This document shows, one piece after another, positions 1 through 12,239 of a DNA stretch of 64,000 bases; positions within the stretch are counted from its first letter, which is position 1; each line of letters starts with the position of its first letter. The DNA is from Didymodactylos carnosus (lineage: Eukaryota; Rotifera; Eurotatoria; Philodinida; Philodinidae). The stretch spans positions 1 through 64,000 of the forward strand of contig CAJNOQ010000068.1 in assembly GCA_905250885.1 (NCBI GenBank), given 5' to 3'. Position numbers and translations under genes: made by a program. The notes beneath the pieces are model-generated. The model was not told the DNA's origin and did not search any database. It was given only the letters and a program-made list of their open reading frames with translations.

Positions 1-3000
1 TGAAACGGTCCACGACGATTACTAGGTATTGTGCTGGAAATTAAATCCGTTTCACTTATGGTAGTTGCTGTTGAAGATCGTGTACGACCATCTGTAGTGA
101 GATCATTCGTTACAGCTGCACTTGGTTCTACTTGGGATCTAAAAGAAAAACTGATATCTAGGCTAATGCTCATAAATCACTATTAATTCTTACCCAATTA
201 ATAATTGTGCAACCGTTCCAAAACTACAATATTCCATGAAAAATAAAATATGATCTTGTTCAAGTGCAATGCCACGATAACGTATGAGATTTTCATGTTC
301 AATGTGAACTATCGGAACTAAACATTAAGAAACAAATTATTTTGTAGCATCTCACTAATAAATTACAACTTACTTAATTGTTCTAAAACTTTTCCAATTG
401 CTTGTGCGTCGTTTGGCTGAATACGATATTGTTTGTAACACAACACCTCGCCATTTTCAGTTGTACATGTGTAAGCTGAAAAGAAAAAGAAATAAACTAC
501 AGCGATGTTTTTTCTAAAATCGAAGTTACAGTTACATTCTCAAATGTTTCAAAAATTATTTAAAGTCTTTGCCATCAAATTTTATGAGTTATTACGCATT
601 GTGTAAGTGTAACTTCGTAACCGATGAATAATTTTTAAGTCATTCGAATGAATTTTGAATGATTTATGAATTTTTTAATTTCAGCTTAAATACCATGAAA
701 CTTCCATGCAACTTAAATACACCATGAATACCATGCAACTTAAATACATGAAAAGTACTTCATAATCATTGAAGTACTTTTCATCCTCTTCTTAGAATTA
801 TTCTTGAAAACAAACATTGTCACAAGACCAAGTATGGTCGATTATTTAATATTCTCATAAATTTGTTTTTTGTCACATCTTAGCTATAACAGATGAGGCT
901 ATTACACTTGAAATGATGGGCTACTAATATAAAAGATCAAATATGTTTCGCTTTGAAGTTTTTAATATACTAGCTGGTTTTTTCAATGATATTTTCCATT
1001 CTCGATAGATCGTGTATGTGCTGAACTATTTTTGTGAAAATAAACAGGATTTTGAAATCAGATGACAGTTTCATACTTACACGTAGCAAATTGTCCACGA
1101 GCAAGTAATGAAAGTTTACGCCAATTACGTATTTTTAATCGAGCTAAATCTTCTTGCACTTTATTTGGTATAAGTGGCATTCGACTAAAATCAGAAAAAA
1201 ATTGAAAATTGAATATTATTGGCAAACAATAAACGAGTAAATGTATACTTACGATCGATTATCAACTTGTTTTATTTGTCCAATGAGTCCATCCGACGAT
1301 CGTTTTCTATCAATTGCTCTATCCATTTTTTCTAATTTTTCGACTAGAGTTAATGGTACTTTATTTTTTTTTGTTTTTTGTATTGAATTTTTTCGTGGTG
1401 GTACAATAGTTTTAAACGGATTCACATGTTTATCATTTCCATCCATTGTATTTGGTGTTGAAAATGATGATGGACAATTGTTACTATCACACCGATAATG
1501 ATGACCAAGTAAATAAACGATAGCATGTTGCATATTTTGATAAAATTGTTCAAAGGTTTTTTCATCAATATGTTTTGAATAATTTATATCACAAACATGT
1601 TTTAAAAACGTAATGCCAGGCATTGACCATACCGGCAATGTATGCCCTTTTCCCGTCGATTTTTTATAAACAAATTTTAGCCAATTTGAAGCCAAATTTA
1701 TTTGTCGTCGAGCTTGTAATACTAGACTATTTTGATCTAATTGCAATGCAAAATAAGATGTTTCACGTACAATATCCATAGCAAATGCGAATAAACGTTC
1801 TTCAGTATGCTGAACGAAAAGAAATCAATATAATCTACTAAATTGGATAATCCAAGTTTATTAACTTACCAAAAATGTTCGATAAATATCTCGTTTTTCA
1901 TTATCTGACTTTTGATTTATTAAATTCTCAATTAATGACTCAAATTGATCAATATCACCACAAATATTTTCACTTAAATTTAATACAGCATGATTTAATT
2001 CGTACATGGCATGATCTACTTTTTCAAAACATGAACGTTTTTGTTGTTGTGTTCGATCTAATTGCAATAGATCATTTAAATTTAAATTTAAACTTTCTAA
2101 TTTTTCATGAAACATTGTAATAAAATTGTCAAACTGTTGTGTCTGCTGTGTTAAAAGAAATATTGATGTTGTTTTCCAATTTGAATGAATTGGTTTTATA
2201 GATGTTAAACATTTATTTAAATACATCGGTATGGTACGTTCAACACCACGCCATTTATGAGCTAATTCTTTGGAAACTGGTACACATAAAATATAAACAG
2301 ATGGACAATTTTTTAATTTTAATGATTCATTTAATTTTTGTTCCTCATCTTGTGATATTATTGTTGGTAAAACAGAAGTTGAAGAATCCATAGATGATTC
2401 CAAACGAAATGAAGATGATAATGTTTTAAATAATTGAATTTTATGTTGATTATCTTCAAAATATGTAGCTGGTGCAAATAATAAACATTTTGAATCAGAA
2501 GTTTTGTCATTTAGCTTAACATTGTCATCGAATGATCCTGAAAAATTCTAACAACGTATACCCAAAAGAATGTAAATAACAGATAAATACATACCATATT
2601 TAATTCTTTGAAATCCTGCCGTTTTTAATATGGCTAAAAATCGTTCACATACTGGTTTTTGTAAATAAATATTTAATACCATTGCACAATCATCATAAAT
2701 TTGTTTTGTTTCACGTAGTATGGCCATAGTTAATTTTTTATTATATTTTTTATTAATTTTCTTTTTAATAAATTTAGCAGACGTACTAATATCGATAGAT
2801 GATGATGATGAATGAAATATTTGAATATAATCATTAAATTTTGAGATGAATTGTGACCACATATTTAAAAATTTTTCAGCAATATATTCTTCTTCATTTA
2901 AAACAGTACCATATTTTTTTATATATTTCCATTGGTCTTTAAGCATGCAAATAAGGGATGAAAATAAATGTGATTTCAATGAAATTTCAACAAATTTTTC

Positions 3001-6000
3001 GACATATTTAATATATTCATGAATAGTACTAATGATATGTTCATCAAATTTAGCAATTTCTTCTTCTAATTTAGCTAATTCAGGTTTTTCTTTAAATAAA
3101 AATAAAAACAAAATGTCAAACTTTTTACATTAATTTTTAGTAAAAAATATTCTATCGTATTAATAAGATAAAATTTTATTTCATTTACATACTAAAAACC
3201 TGTAGATCGAAGCATAATTCTCAAAGTTAATTTGTTTCTGTTTACTTACCAAGTATATCATAAATCATTGTCATGAAATATTGTCGAATAAGTACACTAC
3301 TATGTATTAATACTTTACATTCATCTATCAATAAATGAATTGCACCCAGTGTTGGTTGCCGACTTGTAATATCAAATTTTCTGTCATGATGAAGTTGATG
3401 CCACGCAAACATTAAATCAAATGGGATAAAAGCTAGAAAAATATATTGTGGATAAAGTGTAGGCAAATGAAGTATTTCTGAATAATCATGAAATTTATCA
3501 TAATCTAACCAAACATGAGAATTTAAACGATAACAAATTTGAATTATTTTTAAAATAATTGAAATTTCATCTCGTGATAATTGACATGGCATTGGAATAT
3601 TGGGAAATGAACATGGATCGGGAAATAATGTACTACCCGGAAGATGAGCATAGTTAGATGAATCAAGAAAATCGAGAAAATAATTTTGTCGTCTAATAAC
3701 CGTACGATCATTTGCCACTAATTTTTGAACTAGTGTAGGTGCCGAAGCTGGTTGAAATCCTGAAGTTGTAATTGTTGGAGTATGTTCAAGACGATTCATG
3801 ATATTTGTCACATTTTGTTTTCCTTTATTAATATTAACTTTTGTCATATCTAAAACAAGAATTAAAAATGGTAATAATATTTTTTTATATATTAACTAAG
3901 TCTTATAATTAGACTTACTTAAATTGTTTATTGACAATTTTTGTTTTATCGCTTGTTTTCGTTGCAATTGTATATTGAGTTTAAAAAATTCATTCATCAA
4001 TGTTTCTGGTGTTTCTTTTTTTTCTGGTTCATCATTTAAGAATAATTTATTGTTTTGTTCAGATGGCATACTGGCAGTCAATGATGGCAATAATAATTGT
4101 TGCCAAGTATTTTTTTTATTTTTATCTCCGAATGGTGTCATTATCAAGGACGAAACTGTTGAATCGGATGTAGTTGATGAACTTCCACCAGTTTTACTTG
4201 ATGGTTGTTGTTGTCGAAATGCATAATGTAATCGTTGTAACAATGGCCCATGTTTATTTTGAAAAATAGATGATATGAGTTCAACTCGAGCATGTGTTAA
4301 TTGATCATCGATATAGCGATAATAATAATCGATTAATGATGAAAATGGAGTTAATTCAACACTATGTAAGGATGAAATTGTTTGTCGATGATGGTTATTG
4401 ATACTGGCAGACTGTGGTGAAGAAAATGAATTGGATGTTGAGACTGTTGATGTTCGAGAGATACTTGAATGTGTTAATAACTGAGAACGAGAGACTGTAA
4501 TCGGTGAGGCATCATCGTTCAGAAGATAAGAAGATGTGGGAGGTAAAATTACAGAACCAACAGAAATTGGAGATTGAAGATAAGAATGAGGATGCGGTTG
4601 AAATGATGGAGGATGAGTCGAAGTTGGAGATGTTTCTTCGGGTGATCCATTACGATGAGGACTATTATCCGATGTAACAGAAGTAAATGAGGTGGGTGTC
4701 GGTGGACGACTAGCAAATAAAGTAGAATTTTCATGTAATTTTGGTGCAGTAGAACATTCAACTCGTGGCCATGAACTACATTGACTACAAGACATAATTC
4801 GTCCGAGAACAATTATTAAACGATTTATTTCCGAATGTAAATTATACCAAGCCTGAAAAAGTGCTAATTTTTCATAGAAAACTTTGCCCTCTAGTGTTTT
4901 TGAATTGAATCGTTTATCGTATAATTCTAATTCAGCAGTAGATGGAAATAAATATAATATTTTTTCCCATTTTGAAAATAATTGTCTCAATTGATAATCG
5001 ACAGATGCACAACGTTGTACATGTTGATCAGACAAATTTTTTCGAACTATTGTTGCTGGTAGTGGTTTTAAATCTGAATGACTATGTTTAAACTCGTATT
5101 TAAGAAATACATGATAAAATTCATCCAATTCTTGTTTACGTTCTAAATCAATTCGCCTTTTTTCTTCTTCAATTCCTTGTTCATTCAATGTTCCATGAAT
5201 ATATGCTTGTAATTCATACCATATTTCTTTAAAATATTTTTTACGTTTTTCTGAATTCTCTTTAATATCATAAACATCAAATGAATTTGTTTGGTGAACC
5301 ATATTATTTTTATAATGTTCAATTCTATTGGTCAAATCTGAACGTCTTTCATCACCTAGAATGAATTACAGTTAAATGTTTAAATTTTTTTTTCTCACAA
5401 GAATTAACCGTTTACCTAGAGATTGTCGACGAATTTGACGTTCATTCTCTTTTGTATTTACTGATTGTCGTCGTTGATGATATTGACGTTCTGTACTATC
5501 ATTCTGTTGTTGATGTTTTTGTTTTCGTTGTCGATTATATCCTTGTTTAATTATTGTTGATGGTGCTAATGGATAGGGTAATGATGAATGATTTGAAATA
5601 ATTGGTGGTGATACAAGATCATTGTGATGAGATTCTGTTTTTGTTGTTGTTGAATGATTATCATCAATATCGGATGTTAACACTTCAATACCAAGATCTA
5701 AATCATCTTTTTTATTATTATGATTGGAATGTGATTGGAATAATAAATAAGGATTTAATCGTCGTCGAAGATAATTTGATGGTAATGATAAACGATGTGT
5801 ACCTGTAAAACGTTTTGTTGTTGATGTTACATGTGGTATAGTAGTCGATAGTGGTTCTGAATTAACTGGAGTTAATGATAAACGTCTTATATAAGTAGAT
5901 GAAGATGAACGTTTATTTCCTTTTTTTGTTTTAGGCATTTTATATCGTTGTCGATTTATATTATGCCGTGTACGACAATATGAATTATACGGTGAATAAT

Positions 6001-6082
6001 AATCATTGTTTTTGAAAATATTTTTCTTTGATGAGCCATCAATATTGATATGCTCAGTATCTGACACATGGATGTCATCCAT
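1..6082 (-). CDS. MAP3K4: MAP3K4-like MAP kinase kinase kinase, 5' part (partial)
   Basis: MAP3K4 family kinases activate MKK3/6 and MKK4/7 in the p38/JNK stress cascades. Ten exons keep one frame: 6082-5416, 5355-3919, 3849-3250, 3089-2595, 2537-1870, 1809-1253, 1184-1081, 475-374, 317-194, 138-<1, about 1630 residues so far (human MAP3K4 is about 1600 in all). The ATG at 6082 has an in-frame TAG at 6091-6089. Residues 1-222 are basic, Ser/Asn/His-rich and unrecognised; residues about 400-620 are Ser/Thr/Pro-rich. Exon 3 carries family-like text (PCSFPNIPMPCQ, LYPQYIFLAFIPFDLM). The kinase domain starts near residue 1495: NWRKLSLLARGQFATSYTC, then GEVLCYKQYRIQPN (ATP lysine about K1524), HENLIRYRGIALEQ and FFMEYCSFGT, matching the MAP3K4 YTC...MKEIRFQPN...FMEYC order. 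The glycine loop is degenerate and the hinge is followed by a Ser/Thr-rich insert of at least 45 residues. The HRD and DFG motifs lie off the window, so catalytic status is open. Confidence 0.85.
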
Positions 6083-7417
6083 TAACTCCTATTAGAGGTC
6101 AGGACCTAATTAACTCTTAGAGCATAGGTCAAAAAATGAATAAAGAGAAAATAAATCTAAAAACGAAGTAAAGGTATCTTATTGTAGTTTTAGTATATAA
6201 AGACAGACAATTAATTTAATCTTCGCCAGATTTTATATATATTCATCAAAACATTTTAAAATTGTTTTCTAATCGATCATAGCATAGGATATGGATGATG
6301 TAGCAGATCATACATTACAAAAAATCCTTTTTATTTCATTCTTTTTGAATCTTAATATTTCAAGTACAGGCGTGTGTGTGTACATTTGGGAGGAATATGA
6401 GTAAGCCTTAGCCCAGTACAAAATTTTTTTTGAGTGTTTGATCCGACATTATTTCTTCGTTTATCAACCCTGAACAAAGTTTGTTCTGAAAAAGAGATTA
6501 ACATGAAAGCAAGATCTACATTCAGACTCACGGAACATGTGATTATCCTCCTTACAGAACCTCAAATATTTATCCTTGATTATAATAGATGAAAAAAACT
6601 TCTGTTCAATGACAAAATGTTCGACCCATCGATTTTCTTAATTTTGTGAACAACAGTTCAGAAGTCTAAAAAATTTTATTTCTGTCCCTGAGATTCGTCA
6701 CATCTTGCCTCTGTTTTTTCAAAAAGTGACCGTATTTGGTTACTTGTGATGAAAGAATTAATTAATTTACTAAAATAGTGCAAGAAAAAAATTAAAGTGT
6801 TTTGGATTCAATCGTTTTTGTGAAAAATACCTTGTCATGCAAAATTCATTTATTCAGATGAAAAAAAAGAAAAAGAAGCACCACATAATAGCAATATCAA
6901 AACAAGTATCAGTACACACACAAATGCAAATATCACACGAAAAAGTTAGAAAAAAAAATGCACACGTGTATTAAAAGAAAACCTACAACCATCATCAAAG
7001 ATATATTATTAGTTATCATTTCAAAATAGTTCAGACTAGATCCTGTCGATCATAACAAACTTTTTATAGATTTTTTTGGACGGAATAGATGTTTTTGGAT
7101 AGTTGGCATAAGTACTGTGACATCAAACGAGTCAAAACCATTCGATACGAAAAACAATAAAAAAAAAACGAAAGACATGCTGAGATAACAATATCAGATC
7201 AATGATCTGATAAAAAGAAGAAAAAAAAACTAAAGAAACCAACACTTAAGCGATGATTGTACGAGTTAAATGAGCCATTTTATCAAACTGTTCAAACTAT
7301 ACTAATGAAAATAAGATAACATGTAAACAAACCTAATCTACATGAATTTCTCCACATTGATGAACGCTTATTCAAAAAAAAACCGTATGCTGTTCAACAA
7401 AAGAATGTGAAAATAGT
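6083..7417. other. Intergenic, MAP3K4 to PRMT
   Basis: AT-rich spacer of 1.3 kb between two minus-strand genes. It should hold the promoter and 5' leader of the MAP3K4 gene and the 3' flank of the PRMT gene. I see no coding exon, no TATA box I would trust and no transposon ends. The only clear structure is the short palindrome at 7192-7212. Confidence 0.5.
7192..7212. repeat. Perfect 9+3+9 palindrome
   Basis: TATCAGATC, three bases, GATCTGATA. It lies about 200 bp beyond the PRMT stop codon in PRMT's direction, so it could be a 3' end stem-loop or a dimeric factor site; it may equally be chance in AT-rich DNA. Confidence 0.4.
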
Positions 7418-7422
7418 TTATT
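7417..7422 (-). terminator. AATAAA polyadenylation hexamer overlapping the PRMT stop codon
   Basis: On the minus strand the last codons read TTA GAA TAA ACT, so the AATAAA hexamer (7422-7417) shares the TAA stop (7420-7418). If used, the 3' UTR would be only some 15-30 nt. Confidence 0.45.
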
Positions 7423-9134
7423 CTAAAATATTTTCCTCTTCATATTTATCAATAATTGCTTTAATTAATTTACATCGTACTCTATCACATTGGCATGGTA
7501 TTGGATGAGTATCTGTTTGCGTATTATCTTCATCACTACTTGTGCTTGTACTACTACTAGTTGTTGTTTGTTCTTTGTCATCGGCGTTACTGTCACTTGC
7601 AGAAGAAGTAGTTGTTTTAATTATTGTTACACGTTTTGTTAAAGATATCGTCGATGATCGTCTTCTTCGTCGCCCTCTTCGTTTTTTTTTCGTATCTGAC
7701 ATGTTTCCACTAATACTCGCAGCACTTGTTGAATCATCATCTTTGCTATATTTTTTAGTATTCTTAATTTCTTTCAATACGAGACTAAGTTTATAATGTC
7801 GATGATTTTGTTTTTCTTGTTTTAATTTAACATGCACTGGTATAACATCACCATTGACCGGATAGATATTCTCTTTTAAAAATACTAATGTTTGTTGCCA
7901 ATGAGTTTTTTGTGCAGAAGGTGATGTACTTAAAACAACTGAATGTAATATATTGGAATTATTTGATGAAAAATAACAGTCAAACCAAAATGCAAATCCC
8001 GATATAATACAATCTTCTTCTATATAATATTCACAATACGACTTAATTTGTTTAATATCATCATGTTTAATAGTTTTTAAATCAATTGAATAAATTAGTT
8101 GTTGATCATGTACTAACTGTTGAGTTTCGATTGTTTGAATAACACATTCAGTTAACGAAGAATTTGGTATATATTTTAATAATGGTTTTAAATCCAAATC
8201 GAAATAATCCATCCACATTGTTTGTTTTTCACAACGAACCTAAACATATACACACACACACACACTGTTATTCAAGAGTCTATTTTAATTAATTGATTTC
8301 ATTTATTATCTACCTTATCATCAACAAACGGAGCACAATATAAATATGCATGAGAAGGAAATATGATTCCACTCTGTTTTAAGTTTCCTTCATCGTCATC
8401 GTCAACGATATCAGGAGATGGAGGTGGACGAAGAAAATTATCGCGAGCATAGATAATTGATTCCACCATGGATTCTAAATAAAAAAATTTTGAGCTAAAC
8501 AATTATATGATGATTTAGTTATTTAATTAATTAACCGTGAAGAAGATAAAAACCCATCCATTCTGAAATGATAATATCGACATAATCATCTAATTCTACA
8601 TGTTCTATTTGTTTATTAATTATTTGTACAACATCTTGCAAACGATTATATTTAACAAGTTCATTTGCGATCTTACATATGTTTGGACAAGCATCTACAC
8701 CATACACTCGTTTTGCTCCCGCTTTTGCTGCAAACATTGATAAAATACCTTAAAATATTTAAAAAAAATTTTATCAATATTTTTACTTAAAACTGAAAGA
8801 ATTTTACTAACCTGTGCCTGAACCGACGTCTAGAACAATCTAAAATAAAAAGATCTGTAAACTATCGTAGTCGTATCGATAAAAAAAACCAAAAATTTCA
8901 TACTTTATCTTGGAATAAATGTTTATTTTTCATCATAGCATCATAGTATGCTGATACTCGCGCTCGATCTCTTAACATCAGCTCATGAACTTGAAAATTA
9001 TCATAACTTTCGAAGTAGGTACGATCAACATCATTGATTACATTAGATTTAGGCGAATGAAATAATGGATAATCTAAATCCATTGATACTTTATCACCAT
9101 TTTCTTGTTCGTCGGTCGTGATGTTATTATCCAT
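7418..9134 (-). CDS. Class I protein arginine N-methyltransferase (PRMT6/PRMT2-like)
   Basis: Transfers methyl groups from S-adenosylmethionine to protein arginines; nuclear in its nearest families. Five exons, 9134-8904, 8839-8812, 8748-8536, 8474-8314 and 8239-7418, give 484 residues. A TAA directly precedes the ATG in frame. SAM motif I is VLDVGSGTG (about 79-87), coded mostly by a 28-nt microexon, then VYGVDA. The double-E loop SEWMGFYLLHES is whole (E149 and E158; the second Glu codon is split by an intron). The THW loop is at about 323-325 (LSTSPSAQKTHWQQT). The arrangement and spacing are those of PRMT6/PRMT2; I cannot separate the two. The C-terminus is about 100 residues longer than usual: Ser/Thr-rich, with a basic run (KKKRRGRRRRR, a likely nuclear signal), an acidic stretch and a Cys motif CQCDRVRCKLIK near the end. 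All active-site elements are present, so an active enzyme is expected. Confidence 0.88.
8249..8265. repeat. (CA)n microsatellite in PRMT intron 4
   Basis: About eight CA units inside the 74-bp intron between PRMT exons 4 and 5, making up almost a quarter of the intron. Confidence 0.8.
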
Positions 9135-9791
9135 TTATAAGAAAAATCTAAAATAACGAGAAACATTATGTTTCAGAATACAAGTAAATAGTTCTTTTAT
9201 TGATATTTGTAAGCGATAAAAATATCGCCAAAAAATTTTAGTCAAATGTACATTGAAATATCTGTAGATAATGTACAGTTAGTTGCTAAGTTATATATAT
9301 ATATATATATATAAAGTTAAATTTCGATAATTGTTCATAATACAAAAACATATTAACAAACAAATAAAAAAATCAATAAATTACACCGATTAATTCTATC
9401 TCTTCTGACAGTATTCACAATTAAAATAAAAATAAAAGAGTTAAAGAGAAAAGAAAAAGACATCACTGTTCTTTGACAGCTTGAGTGTTCTTCACAATAA
9501 AACTGAAAAGCATGTTTTGATTATGCTCAAGTGTGGATTATAATATAGATTTTGAAAAGAAAATACAGAACATATAAAAGTATTACGTACAACGAAATGA
9601 TACATAAAATTGAAAAATAGAATACATAGAAAATATATTGCACATAACAATGGAAATGTGTATATCTAACAAGAATATATGGTTATGACTAACTATAAAT
9701 ACAGGTGAAAAAAACCAATGGAATTTATCGATCACGCGTTTAGAAAAACGACAAGTAGAAAATATTTCCTAACAATTAAAATAGCATTGTG
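9135..9791. other. Intergenic, PRMT to KIAA0930
   Basis: AT-rich spacer between two minus-strand genes, with a (TA)n tract at 9292-9313. It must hold the PRMT promoter and the KIAA0930 3' flank. A minus-strand AATAAA near 9193-9200 is the clearest poly(A) candidate for KIAA0930 but is almost 600 bp from the stop. No ORF or repeat ends seen. Confidence 0.5.
9292..9313. repeat. (TA)n microsatellite
   Basis: Uninterrupted run of about eleven TA units in the spacer upstream of PRMT. Confidence 0.85.
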
Positions 9792-11775
9792 TTAAAATGT
9801 TAAAATTGGTACCTGAGTAGACTCAAGGATATCTAGAAAGAAAATTAAACATTGTTTCATACACGGCTCGTTTAAAACTGGTATGAACATTCAAATCAAA
9901 CGATAATATTTTCTAGTTCAATAAACCGACGTCTGACAACTGAACTGCGCTCTACTTTTTAACTTACCTTTGACGATTATTTGACACGGTAGTGTGATAT
10001 AAGTTAAACATGTGTTCAGTTGCAAACCAATTGGCTGTTGTAATCGAGAACTACCTCGTACCCAACTCATAGCATTACTGAATGTACGTCCAATAAAACT
10101 GCTTGTACCATCAGTCAATTCTTAACCGATCATGTAAAAAACAACATAAAAATAAGATGATAGCACAATAATACAAAATTTACCCTGGTGAATATCAGCC
10201 GATTCGACTATGGGAGTTGTGGCAGTTGATTGCGATTGTTTAAAATTAGCTGGCATCCAACGATTCAAACCAGCGCTTGATCCTCGCTGATTAAACTAAA
10301 CAAACCACAAGAGAAAAAGTATTTGTCTATTAACACTAATCATTTTAAAACATACACCCTCCTCGTCGAAACTTGTAGACATTGGAGTTGATGGCATCGA
10401 ATCAGGAGTGGTTAATCCGGACTGCATTGTTCGACATCGACTAACAGCCATCTCTGCATGTCCTTTTCCCTAATTAAAATAAGAAAATTGGTCATTATTC
10501 ACAATAAAATCATATTTTTACTCACATTTGGACCACGCATGCGAACAAATTCTACACGCCTTTTTGAATAGATACCGAATGACATTCGTTGAGCAACACG
10601 TGTAGATGTTGTCGCCTTAAATAGATAGAAAACAGAAGTGGAATACGTTAGATTTATCTGATTTACACCAAACGATGTAAAAATGTCGGAGAACCTTATA
10701 AGTGTTGATCCGTTTTTAATCAAAGATTCTCATTGCGACTATTTATAATCCAGTTCGGTTTAGAATGCTAACGTGATTGTTACTACAATACATAAACTTT
10801 AAAAATATTTAGTCTTACTCTTGTTTCATAAACTTTTTTTAATGCTTCATATTTAATTGATCCAAGAAACAGAACACGTGGTTGACTTAAAGCTGGATTT
10901 GTCGCAAGTAATTCAACACAAACCATTTGACCTTCGTTCACAACCATTTCAAAAAATGTCTAAAGTAGGAAAACATAAAAAAACTTAAACAATTGCTATT
11001 TTATTTATACTAAACATATTAAAACTAACATCTTCAAAATTGTCAACGGTAAAGTAAATATTTGGATAAGTGATTTTTTCTTCTGTGCCTTTTGTATCCA
11101 TTTCTCGTCGACTAGGGCTGGCGTAAACTTTCTGCAACAAAAATAGAACATTAAAATCATATATGTTAAACAAGAGGAATAAACATACTGTAGATAGACG
11201 TTTTAGTATTTGTAAATGTTTGTTGCTTGTCTTTGTACAAACGGCGCATGTTACCGTATATTCAAACTATAGAACAAGAGTCACACGATTTTATTGATCA
11301 TGAACAAAAATGATTTAAAACTTCTTACTTGATGTAAAACAAGATTCAAATTTGATGTTTCTTCCCAATCGTAGTTTACATCATTCAAATTCGGTAAACG
11401 TTTTGAATCGTGATAGCGAAAAACTTCGACTAAGTGCTGAAAGAGAGAGAATAAGAAATCTTTAAATATTTTAAACATTTAACAACTAACGAATGGATGT
11501 TGAAAATCATTTTGCAGTTTTCGTGTTACATAAAATATCAAATCATCATCGACTCCTGATTGCGGCAAACGCGTTGTGGATGAAAGAAAATAAGTTTCAA
11601 ATATTTTTGGCCAATTTGAATTGATTTGTTGGACCATCACATAATCGTCATCTAAATAAAAACAGTTTTGCAGTTCCGTCATTTGTGCTTGAAAAATCGG
11701 CTTTTTACCTTCGTGTGATCGATTTTTATTTCGTTCATTTATCATGGCCAATAGTAAATCACGAAGTGAAGGCAT
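9792..11775 (-). CDS. KIAA0930: KIAA0930 homologue (DUF2045 family)
   Basis: A conserved metazoan protein without a firm molecular function. Ten exons: 11775-11491, 11436-11329, 11266-11189, 11131-11030, 10959-10819, 10615-10526, 10469-10356, 10295-10184, 10120-9968 and 9832-9792, total 407 residues against about 404 in human. Matches to the human protein as I recall it run the whole length: KRLPNLNDVNYDWEE (human KKLPGLGDPDIDWEE), YTVTCAVCT, VYASPSRREMDTKG, ITYPNIYFTVDNFEDV, GSIKYEALKKVYETR, RMSFG and GKGHAEMAVSR, then a low-complexity Ser/Thr segment, LTYITLP, and the very end DILESTQVPIL (human DILEVRQKPIL). The last coding exon is only 41 nt. The ATG directly follows a TTTTTAG acceptor-like sequence, so a non-coding first exon probably lies upstream. 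No truncation or internal stop. Confidence 0.93.
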
Positions 11776-12239
11776 CTAAAAATAAATTATATGTCTTGTA
11801 CTGTTCAGGGAATGTTTCATCAATATTCTTCTTAAACTTGAATGATCACACATCAAGTCTCGGCTTAACCTTAATTTATTTAGCATTTAAAAAATCTCAT
11901 CTAACTTCGTATTCATATCGACTTTACAAAAATTAATCTTAATTGAAGGACGGGACTTAACTGAACTGGCGGCTCATGAAAAATTTGAAGTGTCAATTTA
12001 AGTTTGGTTTCACTCCATATAGCATAATCTCACGTTCAGCGTTGACTTAATACATTTCCAAAGTTGTCCGAAATCGATGCCATAAAACGTCATACTGAAA
12101 CAAGCTAAAAGTTGACTCAAGTACATGAACTTAAGAGTATTGATAAAATGATCCACTAGAAATCCAAAACGAGTGAAAGTGAGAATAAAAAGAATTATAA
12201 TAAACTTCCTATTTTCTCAAACAACATTCAAAGTCTTGT
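11776..12239. other. KIAA0930 5' flank
   Basis: Contains the probable acceptor before the KIAA0930 start codon, hence an unplaced 5' UTR exon and the promoter. Nothing else is recognisable before LINE-like coding text begins near 12240. Confidence 0.4.

Noticed and set aside
3924-4226. Plus-strand open frame of 100 codons
   Set aside because: Shadow of the MAP3K4-like exon 2 on the opposite strand.
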